From Streptacidiphilus sp. 4-A2 (lineage in GTDB: Bacteria > Actinomycetota > Actinomycetes > Streptomycetales > Streptomycetaceae), in NCBI GenBank assembly GCA_014284505.1, contig JAAFYY010000001.1, positions 7,179,845 through 7,243,844 on the forward strand: a DNA stretch of 64,000 nt. Reading direction: 5' to 3'. The notes under the pieces are model-generated. The model searched no databases and was not told the DNA's origin. It was given only the letters and a program-made list of their open reading frames with translations. Shown piece after piece: positions 8,926 to 17,596 of the stretch. The translations under genes were made by a program, and so were the position numbers. Each line of letters starts with the position of its first letter. The first letter of the stretch is position 1.

Positions 8926-9417
8926 ATGCCGTCGGTGCTGGGAGTGTTGGAGCGGCGCGAGCGGGTGGCGCTGGCCCGGGCAGAGGAGTTGCGGGCCGAG
9001 TTGGAGCGGCTTCAGGCTGCTGTGGCCGAGGCGGATGAGGCCGCGCGGCGCGCGGTTATCGCCCGCGAGGAGACGGTCGTGGCCTTGGCTGAGGCGGCCG
9101 AGGAAGCCGTCGTGGTCGGTGTGCCGGTGAATTTGCCGGCCGCGGGTGTTGCTGGGCCGCGGGTGGAGGTCCCGCTGTGGTGCGAGGGGGTGGGGATCGA
9201 GGTGCTGCCGCCCGAGTGCGCGCGGATCGTGGCCCTGGTCCAGGAGGATGCCGCCGGTGGCGGGGACGGAGTGCGGGCACGGGCGATGCGCGAGCATCTG
9301 GGCTGGTCAGCCAGTGATGCGCGGGAGCAGGCAGCGCGGTTTCGGGCGAAGCGGCTGGTCGAGCGGGGCTGGTTGACCGAGGGGCGGCCAGGGCTGTTCA
9401 GGCCGCGGGCCGCTTGA
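8926..9417 (+). CDS. IS passenger protein: coiled coil plus winged-helix-like domain (intact copy)
   Basis: 163 residues. Residues 1-65 are a strong coiled coil (LERRERVALARAEELRAELE, RLQAAVAEADEAARRAV). A Val/Pro/Ala linker follows, then a helical domain with a recognition-helix-like segment (RARAMREHLGWSASDA, RAKRLVERGWLTEGRPGLF). It is convergent with the transposase gene and overlaps its end by 20 bp. All three copies of this IS carry it, so it belongs to the element. I do not recognise it as a known accessory protein; a DNA-binding helper or regulator of transposition is inference. The two other copies differ by lost G residues in G-runs. Confidence 0.75.
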   Translation: MPSVLGVLERRERVALARAEELRAELERLQAAVAEADEAARRAVIAREETVVALAEAAEEAVVVGVPVNLPAAGVAGPRVEVPLWCEGVGIEVLPPECARIVALVQEDAAGGGDGVRARAMREHLGWSASDAREQAARFRAKRLVERGWLTEGRPGLFRPRAA

Positions 9418-9894
9418 CGCGGCGCGGTGCTGGTCGGCCGGAGCGGGCCAGGCGGCCGGGTGGCCGGGATGCTCGCGGCCCACCAGGCCATCGCCTCGGC
9501 ACTGTCGATGCGGGTCTCGTAGTCCCGGGCCAGCCGCCGGGCCCGGATCAGCCAGGAAAAACTGCGCTCCACGACCCAGCGGCGCGGAAGCACCACGAAC
9601 CCCTTGGCGTCGTCGCTGCGCTTGACGACGGTCAGCGCGAGGGTCAGGACGGCGTGGGCGAAGGTGACCAGCCAGCCGGTGTAGGCGCCGTCGGCCCAGA
9701 CCAGAGTGATGCGGTGGTGTTCGGCGCGCAGTTGTTCCAGGAGGTCGCGGCCGGCGTCGTTGTCCTTGACCGACGCGGCGGTGACGATCACGGCCAGCAG
9801 CAGGCCGAGGGTGTCCACGGCGATGTGTCGTTTGCGGCCGTTGATTTTCTTCCCGGCGTCGTAGCCGCGGGTGGCGGCGCCGACGGTGGCGTCA
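9398..9894 (-). pseudogene. IS5-type transposase copy 1, C-terminal part
   Basis: Encodes about 165 C-terminal residues (GYDAGKKINGRKRHIAVDT, LVWADGAYTGWLV, PRRWVVERSFSWLIRARRL), identical to the complete copy at 32610-33548. It lacks the N-terminus because copy 2 is inserted at a TCA within the gene. Confidence 0.85.
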
Positions 9895-10010
9895 GAAGCG
9901 AGTCCCAAACCGAAGGTAGGGTCACGTTTTCCCAGGTGAGGTGTGTGGCCGTCGGTCGGTAGGCATGCTCGGAGCGTCGTGTCGGTGCGGGGCGTGCTGG
10001 GAGGTGGCGG

Positions 10011-10501
10011 ATGCCGTCGGTGCTGGGAGTGTTGGAGCGGCGCGAGCGGGTGGCGCTGGCCCGGGCAGAGGAGTTGCGGGCCGAGTTGGAGCGGCTTCAG
10101 GCTGCTGTGGCCGAGGCGGATGAGGCCGCGCGGCGCGCGGTTATCGCCCGCGAGGAGACGGTCGTGGCCTTGGCTGAGGCGGCCGAGGAAGCCGTCGTGG
10201 TCGGTGTGCCGGTGAATTTGCCGGCCGCGGGTGTTGCTGGGCCGCGGGTGGAGGTCCCGCTGTGGTGCGAGGGGGTGGGATCGAGGTGCTGCCGCCCGAG
10301 TGCGCGCGGATCGTGGCCCTGGTCCAGGAGGATGCCGCCGGTGGCGGGGACGGAGTGCGGGCACGGGCGATGCGCGAGCATCTGGGCTGGTCAGCCAGTG
10401 ATGCGCGGGAGCAGGCAGCGCGGTTTCGGGCGAAGCGGCTGGTCGAGCGGGGCTGGTTGACCGAGGGGCGGCCAGGGCTGTTCAGGCCGCGGGCCGCTTG
10501 A
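10011..10501 (+). CDS. IS passenger protein, copy 2 (one-base frameshift)
   Basis: Same as 8926-9417 except that one G is missing from a G-run near 10275, which breaks the frame after the Val-rich linker. Reading resumes in the correct frame to the end. Probably a sequence error or a very recent loss. Confidence 0.7.
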
Positions 10502-11411
10502 CGCGGCGCGGTGCTGGTCGGCCGGAGCGGGCCAGGCGGCGGGTGGCCGGGATGCTCGCGGCCCACCAGGCCATCGCCTCGGCACTGTCGATGCGGGTCT
10601 CGTAGTCCCGGGCCAGCCGCCGGGCCCGGATCAGCCAGGAAAAACTGCGCTCCACGACCCAGCGGCGCGGAAGCACCACGAACCCCTTGGCGTCGTCGCT
10701 GCGCTTGACGACGGTCAGCGCGAGGGTCAGGACGGCGTGGGCGAAGGTGACCAGCCAGCCGGTGTAGGCGCCGTCGGCCCAGACCAGAGTGATGCGGTGG
10801 TGTTCGGCGCGCAGTTGTTCCAGGAGGTCGCGGCCGGCGTCGTGTCCTTGACCGACGCGGCGGTGACGATCACGGCCAGCAGCAGCCGAGGGTGTCCACG
10901 GCGATGTGTTCGTTTGCGCCTTGATTCTTCCGGCGTCGTAGCCGCGGTGCGGCGCCGACGGTGCGTCAGCCTTGACCGACTGCGAGTCGATGATCGCGGC
11001 GGTGGGTTCTTCCTTCTTGCCGGCCAGTTCGCGCAGCATCTTGCGCAGTCGGCCGTAGAGCTCCTTGGTGTAGTCGTTGTCGCGCCAGCGGCGGAAGAAC
11101 CGGTATGCCGCTCGCCACTTGGGGAAGTCGGCGGGCAGGCCGGCCCAGCGCACGCCCTCGGTGACCAGGTAGCGCACGGCGTCGATCATCTGCCGGTGGC
11201 AATAGCCCTCCGGGCGGCCGCCGCGTCCGTTCAGCCAGGCCGGGACCGGCAGCAGCGGCCGCACGATCGCCCACTCCGCGTCGGTCAGGTCGGAGCCGTA
11301 GCGGCGGGTTCGGTCGGGCTGGTCAGCGGCATTCCCGAGCCGGTGTGCGAGGCAATCGCACGACATGCCGGAGCTGGACGCGGACGGAGCGAACACGGCA
11401 CAGTGGGACAC
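10482..11411 (-). CDS. IS5-type transposase copy 2 (several single-base losses)
   Basis: Begins with GTG 11409-11411 and reads like the intact copy for about 160 residues (YGSDLTDAEWAIVRPLLPVP, DSQSVKADA). Between about 10845 and 10970 it lacks several single bases relative to the other copies, mostly in short runs of G, C or T. It then regains the frame for the C-terminus. This clustering is more like poor base calling than like neutral decay. Confidence 0.8.
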   Translation of the reverse strand: MSHCAVFAPSASSSGMSCDCLAHRLGNAADQPDRTRRYGSDLTDAEWAIVRPLLPVPAWLNGRGGRPEGYCHRQMIDAVRYLVTEGVRWAGLPADFPKWRAAYRFFRRWRDNDYTKELYGRLRKMLRELAGKKEEPTAAIIDSQSVKADAPSAPHRGYDAGRIKAQTNTSPWTPSAAAGRDRHRRVGQGHDAGRDLLEQLRAEHHRITLVWADGAYTGWLVTFAHAVLTLALTVVKRSDDAKGFVVLPRRWVVERSFSWLIRARRLARDYETRIDSAEAMAWWAASIPATRRLARSGRPAPRRVKRPAA

Positions 11412-11562
11412 CAGGGCCTCCTGATGGTTCGTTGACTCGACATCACCGAACTGCGCAGGAGGCCCTTCTTCTATGCGCCGGCCGCGGAGCGATCACCCGA
11501 ACGAGCCTGATAGGCACGGAAGTTCGAGTGTCAGTCGTGTCCCTCGGTTTGGGAATCGCTTC

Positions 11563-12040
11563 TGAGGCCTGGTGGCAGGCGTTGAACGTCTCCCTGAACG
11601 CGCTGGCGGCTCAACACACCTCGCGTGTGGCCACGCCGGATACGGTGCTGGTCACGCAGTCAGTGGTCACCGAGGCCATCCGGGATGCTTTCGGCGGCGG
11701 GTTCGACACAACCGTCAGCACTTGGGTTCCCGCGCACGCGGACCTCAACTGGGCGAATGTGAGCAGCCCGGAGTTCTGCCTGTTCGACTGGGAGGACTGG
11801 GGGAACGCGCCGCTCGGGTTGGACTCCGCTTCGCTGTGGGGAAGCTCGCTCGCCGTCCCGGCACTGGCCGACCGCGTGCGCCAGGAGCGGCGCCGCGATC
11901 TTGAGAGCCGGGACGGCATGTTGATGACGCTGTTCACCTTCTCCAAGTTCGCCGGCGCGGATGCCCATCCTGGGGATCCTCGGGTAGAGCCCGCGCGGCG
12001 CGAGGCTGCGCGCATCGTCTTGGAGCTTCAGGCCCTTTGA
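11563..12040 (+). pseudogene. phosphotransferase, C-terminal part, continuing 8427-8809
   Basis: 158 residues carrying the kinase catalytic loop HADLNWANV (Brenner HxDxxxxN) and the metal-binding Asp in LFDWEDWGNAPLG. This is the aminoglycoside/choline kinase-like fold that phosphorylates small molecules. It joins in frame to the N-terminal part across the IS tandem. The second phosphotransferase of the window has HGDLHWANL and VLDWEGWGLAP at the same places, so the two are paralogues. The helical C-terminus ends at TGA 12038-12040. Confidence 0.78.
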
Positions 12041-12277
12041 TGACGAGGCCGACCGCGCAGCAGGCCCTGGTACTGCGTCACAACTCGGTCGTCGACCTCG
12101 CCAGGACAGTGCCATGGCCGAGTTAGGGCTGGCCGCGGGCGAGAAAGGGCAGTGCAATTGGGCGGTGAGGCCGCAACGCGGGGTGGCGGTCCCCGCGGCG
12201 CGCTTCGTTCCCGGCGCATCCGAGTCAGTCGCTGCTAGCTGGCGCTGGTGTCGATGCCGCCAACTACCCTGTCGGTC

Positions 12278-13219
12278 ATGGACTGGCTCGATCGGGTGGC
12301 GAATCTGAGGCAGTGGACGAACAACGAGGTCCGCGCCCCGCACAAGCCGTTGCTGCTGCTGTACGCGCTCGGCAGTTTCCAGCAGGACGCTGGCAGCGAA
12401 CTGCGCTACAGCGTGGTCGAGGAGGAGCTGAGGCGGTTGCTGGTCGAGTACGGGCCGCCGAATCCGACAACACCCGCGTACCCCTTCCACCATCTGGTCA
12501 ATGACGGCGTCTGGGAGGTCAGGACTGATCGTGGGCCGGGGAGTCCGGGGAGTCCGGGGAGTCCGGGGAGCGGGGTCCTGCGGTCCAGCGGCGCTACCGG
12601 CAGGCTCGTGCCGGAGTTGCGTACGGCGCTTTCCAGGGAGCCTTCGCTGCTGGGGAGGCTGGCACGAGTGCTGCTGGACTCCAACTTCCCGCCGTCACTG
12701 CACACCGAGCTGTGCGAGGCGGTCGGGCTCGACCTGGAGCTGGCCGAGACCGCGCCCCTGGCCGGTTTGCCGGGTGGAGCGGAGAGTGCCGCGGGCGGCA
12801 GCGGGACCGGCGGATGCGTGAGATCGTCCTGACCGCGTACGAGTTCCAGTGTGCCTTCTGTGGCTACGACGGGATGCTCGGTGCGAGCAGTGTCGGTCTG
12901 GAGGCCGCGCACGTGCGGTGGTGGTCGTACGACGGTCCGGACGAGGTCGACAACGGCCTGTGCCTGTGTTCGTTGCACCACAAGCTCTTCGACAAGGGTG
13001 TCCTGGGGGTGGGAGAGGGGCACCGCATCCTGGTCTCGCAGCGCTTCGTCGGCCGGAGCGAGGCGAGCAGGCAGCACGTGCTCGCACTGTCCGGGCGACC
13101 GGTCATAGGCCCGCAGCCGGGGGCCTTCTGTCGCCGGACGGCACCGCGAATGGCATACCCGGCAGGTCTTCCATGGTGCGCCTCGTGCGCACGCAGAAGC
13201 CGCTGTACTGACCGAGTGA
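12278..13219 (+). CDS. phosphorothioate-dependent restriction endonuclease, SBD-HNH type (two frameshifts)
   Basis: N-terminal domain from MDWLDRVANLRQW through RAPHKPLLLLYALG and YPFHHLVNDGVWEV matches the sulfur-binding domain of ScoMcrA-type enzymes, which recognise phosphorothioated DNA. The C-terminal HNH domain has the CxxC pair in CAFCGYDG, the first His in LEAAHVRWW, Asn in NGLCLC and His in SLHHKLFDKGVLG. A shift is needed near 12790-12830 between the two domains, and another near 13130 to reach the natural end (REWHTRQVFHG, then TGA 13217-13219). A run of near-identical GSP codons (12538-12570) lies in the linker. No dnd genes are in the window, so it would act on incoming phosphorothioated DNA. 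Confidence 0.8.
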
Positions 13220-13535
13220 AAGAGGTGGTCGAGGTCAGTTCGTCGTCACTCGCCTCGGTCTCGGTACCGACCTGACAACGGCCGCCGGCCTCGGTTTCAA
13301 GAGCCCTCGACCGAGGCTCCGCCAGGGCTCGCTCGCGGCCGACCCCAACGCGCCACAAGGGCGCACGCCGTGTCCGGCGTCTGGGTAGTCTTGGTCCAAT
13401 CGTCATTGCGGCCCGACGGGCTTCCGCTCCGCTCCGGTGGAGTCTCGAAGGACATGCCCCCACCCGCACGAGTAACTTCGTGCTGCCTGGGGGAACTCCT
13501 TGCTGCTCCGCGCGTCGGCCAGGACAGTCGCCGTC
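13220..13535 (+). other. intergenic region with terminator-like hairpin
   Basis: No gene recognised. An 8-bp perfect stem (GCCTCGGT 13288-13295 with ACCGAGGC 13310-13317) probably ends the SBD-HNH transcript. Confidence 0.5.
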
Positions 13536-15383
13536 ATGGCCCTTGACGGCTCGCTCTTCCATCACCTCACCGAGCAGTTCGTTCACATGCACGGCTATCG
13601 CCCCGGCCCCTCCGAGGCCCGTTCCTGGGAGCGGAGCATTCCGGTGCTTGCCGCGGCGCTCAACGACGCGGGGCTCGGTGAGGTGGAGGTACTGCTGGAG
13701 TACGCCCTGCCGCTGAACAGCAAGCGGGCCGACGCCGTGCTCGCCGGCGTGCATCCGGTCAGTGGTGAACCGTCTTACGTCGTGGTTGAGTTGAAGCAGT
13801 GGAGCCAGGCGGAGCCGCGTGACGACGATCCCGCGCTCTGCCAGGTCAGCACCTATGCGCAGCCTGTGCTCAACCCGGTCGAGCAGGTGCGCCGCTACTG
13901 CGAGTACCTGGTCAACTTCAACGGTGCCCTCGCCGACCATCCGAAGCGCGTCAGCGGGGTGGCGTACCTCCACAACGCCACCGAGTTCGGCGTGTCCGGT
14001 CTGCGCGAGATCGAGCTCGACGACCGTGGGCAGCTGTTCACGGCCGAGGGTAGGGGCGCCTTCCTCGACTATCTCCGCAGCAAGCTGAGCGACGCGCACG
14101 CGGGGGCTCGGGCAGCCGACGAGCTCCAGGCCGGCAGGCCGGTCCCGTCGAAGCAGCTGATGGCGTTGGCCGCGCAGGAGGTGCGTGAGCGCGAGCAGTT
14201 CGTGCTGCTGGACGAGCAGCAGGTCGCCTACCGGATGGTGTTCAACGCCGTACGCAGGGCGAAGCAGTCCGACCACAAGGAGGTCGTGGTCGTCACCGGC
14301 GGCCCCGGAACAGGCAAGAGCGTCATCGCTCTGTCCGTGCTCGGAGAGCTGTACCGCCAGGGCGTCCCGGCCCTGCACGCCACCGGATCCCAGTCGTTCA
14401 CCAAGACCATGCGCAAGGTGGCCGGCACCCGCAAGCGTGAGGTGCAGGACCTGTTCAAGTACTTCAACAGCTTCATGACCGCCGAGAAGAACACCCTCGA
14501 CGTACTGATCTGCGACGAAGCCCACCGCATTCGCGAGACCTCCGCCAACCGCTACACCACCGCCGCCCACCGCACGGGCAAGCCGCAGATAGACGAACTC
14601 ATCGACGTCGCCCGCGTGCCGGTCTTCCTGCTCGACGAGCACCAGGTGGTGCGCCCGGGCGAGATGGGCACCGTGGCCGAAATCCAGGCGGCCGCGGCCC
14701 GGAAGGGCATCGCCTGCCATGTCGTCCCGCTGGAGAGCCAGTTCCGGTGCGGCGGCAGTGACGCCTATCTGAGGTGGGTGGTCCGCCTGCTCGGCCTGGA
14801 GGCGGGCGGTCCGGTCACCTGGGAGCCCGACGAGCGTATGCACCTGCACGTCGCGGAGAGCCCGCAGGAGATGGAGGCGTTCCTCCAGGAGCGCTTGTCC
14901 GAGCACTACAGCGCGCGCATGTCTGCGGGCTACTGCTGGCCTTGGTCGCCGGAGCCCAAGCACGGCGCACCGCTCCCGGCCGACGTGATGATCGGCGACT
15001 GGGCCCGCCCCTGGAACCTGCGCGGCGAACGCGCCATCGCCGGAGCACCGCCGTCCGCGCTGTGGGCAACCGACCCGGCCGGCTTCGGGCAGATCGGCTG
15101 CGTCTACACCGCCCAGGGCTTCGAGTACGACTGGTCCGGTGTCATCATCGGCCCCGACCTCGTCTGGCGCGGCGACCGCTGGATCACCGACCGGACCAAG
15201 TCCAAGGACCCGGTCTTCAAGAAGTCCACACCGGACGCCGACGTGGACCGCCTCATCCGCAACACCTACAAGGTCCTGCTGACACGGGGCATGGTCGGCA
15301 CTCTGGTGTACTCGACGGACCAGGAGACCCAGGAGCGGTTGCGGGAGCTCATCGGGGCGCGGCAGAAAGTCTCCGCAGTCTGA
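13536..15383 (+). CDS. nuclease-helicase fusion, DUF2075 (Schlafen-helicase-like)
   Basis: 615 residues from ATG 13536 (an in-frame ATG at 13500 is less likely). Residues about 40-200 form a PD-(D/E)XK-like nuclease domain (KRADAVLAG supplies the Asp, VVVELKQW the E-x-K). From about 240 a superfamily 1 type NTPase follows: Walker A GGPGTGKSVIAL, Walker B LICDEAHRIR, LLDEHQVVRPGE, SQFRCGGSDAYLRWV, and the C-terminal YTAQGFEYDWSGVIIG with NTYKVLLTRGMVGT. Such proteins are frequent in defence islands and may cut or unwind invading nucleic acid; the exact activity is unknown. It follows the SBD-HNH gene on the same strand. Uninterrupted. Confidence 0.85.
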   Translation: MALDGSLFHHLTEQFVHMHGYRPGPSEARSWERSIPVLAAALNDAGLGEVEVLLEYALPLNSKRADAVLAGVHPVSGEPSYVVVELKQWSQAEPRDDDPALCQVSTYAQPVLNPVEQVRRYCEYLVNFNGALADHPKRVSGVAYLHNATEFGVSGLREIELDDRGQLFTAEGRGAFLDYLRSKLSDAHAGARAADELQAGRPVPSKQLMALAAQEVREREQFVLLDEQQVAYRMVFNAVRRAKQSDHKEVVVVTGGPGTGKSVIALSVLGELYRQGVPALHATGSQSFTKTMRKVAGTRKREVQDLFKYFNSFMTAEKNTLDVLICDEAHRIRETSANRYTTAAHRTGKPQIDELIDVARVPVFLLDEHQVVRPGEMGTVAEIQAAAARKGIACHVVPLESQFRCGGSDAYLRWVVRLLGLEAGGPVTWEPDERMHLHVAESPQEMEAFLQERLSEHYSARMSAGYCWPWSPEPKHGAPLPADVMIGDWARPWNLRGERAIAGAPPSALWATDPAGFGQIGCVYTAQGFEYDWSGVIIGPDLVWRGDRWITDRTKSKDPVFKKSTPDADVDRLIRNTYKVLLTRGMVGTLVYSTDQETQERLRELIGARQKVSAV

Positions 15384-15542
15384 CGACTCACTCCAGGCCT
15401 CATCGGGCGGGGAGATTGCCCAGGGGCGAGGCGCCGCTGCCGGCCTTGGGCCTGTGTCGGGCATGGTCGCTGAAGAGAACGCCTATGCCGCTTGGTGACA
15501 GCCCGGCTCCAGCATCATGACCGATCACGTCAGCCGGCCCGT

Positions 15543-15883
15543 TGGCTTCGGCGGCGGCCAGGGCTCAGAAGAGCGTGAGCGTTGCTCCGTCGGTCTCCTC
15601 GAAGGAGAGCTGGTAGACGAGATCGTCGAGGTGTACGGGCTTGAGACTGCCAGCGCACGACATCAGGACATCTCGGGCGCCCTGATGGGGTTCGTCGTGG
15701 CGCGCCGCGTTCCAGTGTCCTGCGACGCCAGCGGGTATGGCGGCCACGTTCCTGCCGCACCGGGTGCAGGTAGTCCGAGGCATCTTCATGCCCTCATGGT
15801 CTCAGCCCGTACTGACAGAGCGGCGACTCCGCGGTCGACGTACGTCTCCGGCGCGCTGCCTCTCAGCGCTGCTCGCAGTCGCC
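15543..15883 (+). repeat. 341-bp duplicated block, copy 1
   Basis: About 94% identical by eye to 40794-41134, same orientation. It contains a 74-codon minus-strand gene plus about 100 bp upstream of it. The sequence on both sides of the two copies is unrelated. Confidence 0.85.
15565..15789 (-). CDS. small zinc-ribbon-like protein, 74 aa
   Basis: Begins MKMPRTTCTRCGRNVAAIPA. The CxxC pair at residues 8-11 and HWNAARHDEPH further on could bind a zinc ion (C2H2 spacing). The C-terminal half is acidic and beta-like (HLDDLVYQLSFEE). A near-identical copy is at 40816-41040. Substitutions between them keep the Cys and His residues, which argues that the product is real. No family recognised; the function is unknown. 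Confidence 0.65.
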   Translation of the reverse strand: MKMPRTTCTRCGRNVAAIPAGVAGHWNAARHDEPHQGARDVLMSCAGSLKPVHLDDLVYQLSFEETDGATLTLF

Positions 15884-16716
15884 TTCTGCCCGCAGAGCTG
15901 CCAGTCGTGCGCGGATCGGCTCTGAGAGGTCCAGGTTGTCGCCTCGGCTGTTGGTCTGGAGGAGTTGGGTGATCACGGCGAACTCGGCAAACCGTCCCGA
16001 GGGCGTGTCGAGCTGGTGGGCGAAGTGGTACTGGACGGTGTCTGCCACGCTGGGACCAGGAGGCTGTAGGCATGCAGCATGGCGGCGTCGTAGCCCGCCG
16101 GGGCGAGGCCCCAGCCCTCCCAGTCGAGCACGGTGAGGCCAGGGGCGGTGAGGTTGGCCCAGTGCAGGTCTCCGTGGACGGTGGTCCAGACGACGCCTTC
16201 CTGGCTGGGGGTGAAGCCGAGGTACTCGGGCATGGCGCGCCGCAGGTACTCCTGACGTAGCGCGACTCGGGTCGTGGGAACCTCGCTGATCGCGTCGAGG
16301 GCGGTCACGAGCTGGAGCCACCACTCACCCGAGAGGTTCGGTGCGTGGCGCAGGATCGGGCTGTCCGTGGTGATCACCGGGTTGGTGACGATGTCGTAGA
16401 GCTCGGCCAGGTAGCCGTGCTCGGCGTCGGTCCAGGTTGACGAGATGCGCAGTCGCGGGCGGGGAACAGCGGTGGGCATGGCGCGCTCGGCCTGGGTGGG
16501 GCCCTCCCAGAGCTTGCCGCCGGCCTTGTCGGCCGGGGCGGAGACCAGACGGAGCCAACCGTCGCCGTCGTCGGTGGTGACGGAGGAACTGAGGGTACGT
16601 CCGCGCCAGCCCCAGGACTCTCGCGGGCCGATGGTCTGGGCGCCGAGTGTGCGGGCAGCTTCCGCGTGGGCCCTGCGCATGCGGGCCGCGGTGGGCGGGT
16701 CAGGCTCCGAGTACAT
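15863..16716 (-). CDS. phosphotransferase, APH/choline kinase-like (one frameshift)
   Basis: Starts at ATG 16714-16716 with GGAGGA six bases before it, overlapping the end of the reductase gene by 17 bp. Kinase landmarks: an N-lobe with WRGRTLSSSVTTDDGDGWL, catalytic loop TTVHGDLHWANL and metal-binding LDWEGWGLAPAGYDAAMLHA. One base shift near 16050 is needed to reach the C-terminal helices (SVADTVQYHFAHQLDTPSG) and the stop at 15863. About 284 residues. It is the last gene of the operon with the peptide, JmjC and reductase genes. It may phosphorylate a small molecule or a modified peptide. Paralogue of the split gene at 8427/11563. Confidence 0.75.
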
Positions 16717-17596
16717 CGGTGATCCTCCGGAGTTGGTCCCTGCTCAACGCAGGGGCGTCAAGGGCGGTAACGGCCTGGCGCCAGTGTTGCTGCTTGTCGG
16801 TGCTCATGAGCACCCGGCGCACGCCGGGGGCGGATCCCACCACGGTGAGTGCCGCCTGGGCGGGAGTGCTGCCGGGAGCGATCAGGTCGACGAGCTCAGG
16901 CGTGAACAGGTCGGGAACCTGGCCACCGTGCAGCGGCGCTGAGGCGAAGACGGCCAAGTCGGCGGCCTGTGCGTCGGCCAGGACGCCGCGTCCCTCCAGG
17001 GCCTGCGCGATAGGAGCGAGGCGGACGAGGGAGAGCGGGAGCTGGATGGCGCGCAGGCGGTGGCTGACTCCGCCCGCACGGAAGGCGGCCTCCAGGAGTG
17101 TGGGTATGTCGAACAGCCCGCTGCTGAAGCCGCTCCAGGTGGCGACGCCATAGGCCTTGAGGAGGCCGTCGGCGCGGGCTTCTTCCAAGGCGGTGAAGGC
17201 CGCGTACAGTCGTTCGCTGATGTGGTCGGGCGGGCAGTGGTGTTCGGGGTTGTGCAGGAAGACAAGGTCGGGCAGCCGACCGAGAGTGCGCCAACTGCGG
17301 GCGACCTGCCAGCGCAGGTAGGCCGGCTTCAGGCTGTGACCTCGCCCGGCTTCGACTTCGGTCAGGATCCCGGCGGCCGCAGCCGCTTGCCCGTCCAGCG
17401 CGGCAACGAAGCCGACCTTCGTGGAGACTCCGATGTGCGAGGAGTGGGCGAGGATCGGAGCGAGGGCTGCTTCGGCCGCGCCTGCGGCGTAGTTGGGAGC
17501 TGTGTCGAGCCAGTCGGCGTCGTGCCGGGCCGCCATCGCGGCGGCCTGGCGGACGTCGGAGCATCGGTAGGTCCCGAGCCCCATGCGGGCCCTCAT
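16700..17596 (-). CDS. aldo/keto reductase
   Basis: 298 residues. The catalytic tetrad is visible: Asp31 and Tyr36 in WLDTAPNYAAG, Lys60 in VSTKVGF, His115 in VFLHNPEH. The TIM-barrel segments that follow (AYGVATWSGF, IQLPLSLV, GVLADAQAADLAVFASAPL) and a C-terminal NADPH-site helix (TPAQAALTVVGSAPGVRRV) are as expected. The ATG at 17594-17596 overlaps the JmjC stop as ATGA, so the two proteins are likely made together. In this operon it might reduce an aldehyde or ketone formed by the oxygenase; that is inference. Intact. Confidence 0.85.
   Translation of the reverse strand: MRARMGLGTYRCSDVRQAAAMAARHDADWLDTAPNYAAGAAEAALAPILAHSSHIGVSTKVGFVAALDGQAAAAAGILTEVEAGRGHSLKPAYLRWQVARSWRTLGRLPDLVFLHNPEHHCPPDHISERLYAAFTALEEARADGLLKAYGVATWSGFSSGLFDIPTLLEAAFRAGGVSHRLRAIQLPLSLVRLAPIAQALEGRGVLADAQAADLAVFASAPLHGGQVPDLFTPELVDLIAPGSTPAQAALTVVGSAPGVRRVLMSTDKQQHWRQAVTALDAPALSRDQLRRITDVLGA

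Larger units (their letters stand above)
8810..9894. mobile_element. IS5-type element copy 1, right part missing
   Basis: Left terminal repeat GAAGCGAGTCCCAAACCGA starts at 8810 after the target TGA (8807-8809). The element holds the complete passenger gene and the 3' 60% of the transposase gene, then stops at TCA 9892-9894 where copy 2 begins. The junction lies inside the transposase codons, so copy 2 jumped into copy 1. Confidence 0.85.
9895..11562. mobile_element. IS5-type element copy 2
   Basis: Complete end to end: left repeat from 9895 and right repeat ending 11562 (outer bases GAAGCGATTCCC in reverse). About 1668 bp, 8 shorter than copy 3 because of scattered single-base losses. Left flank is TCA (inside copy 1) and right flank TGA 11563-11565; they do not match each other, but the TGA matches the left flank of copy 1. 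Confidence 0.88.

Noticed and set aside
10482..11411. Calling IS copy 2 transposase a decayed pseudogene
   Set aside because: The differences from the other copies are almost all single-base losses in runs, clustered in 130 bp, which fits sequence error better than decay.
12864..15464. An 866-codon open frame on the minus strand
   Set aside because: It is the mirror of the DUF2075 gene (high-GC third positions leave the antisense frame open); no domain-like sequence.
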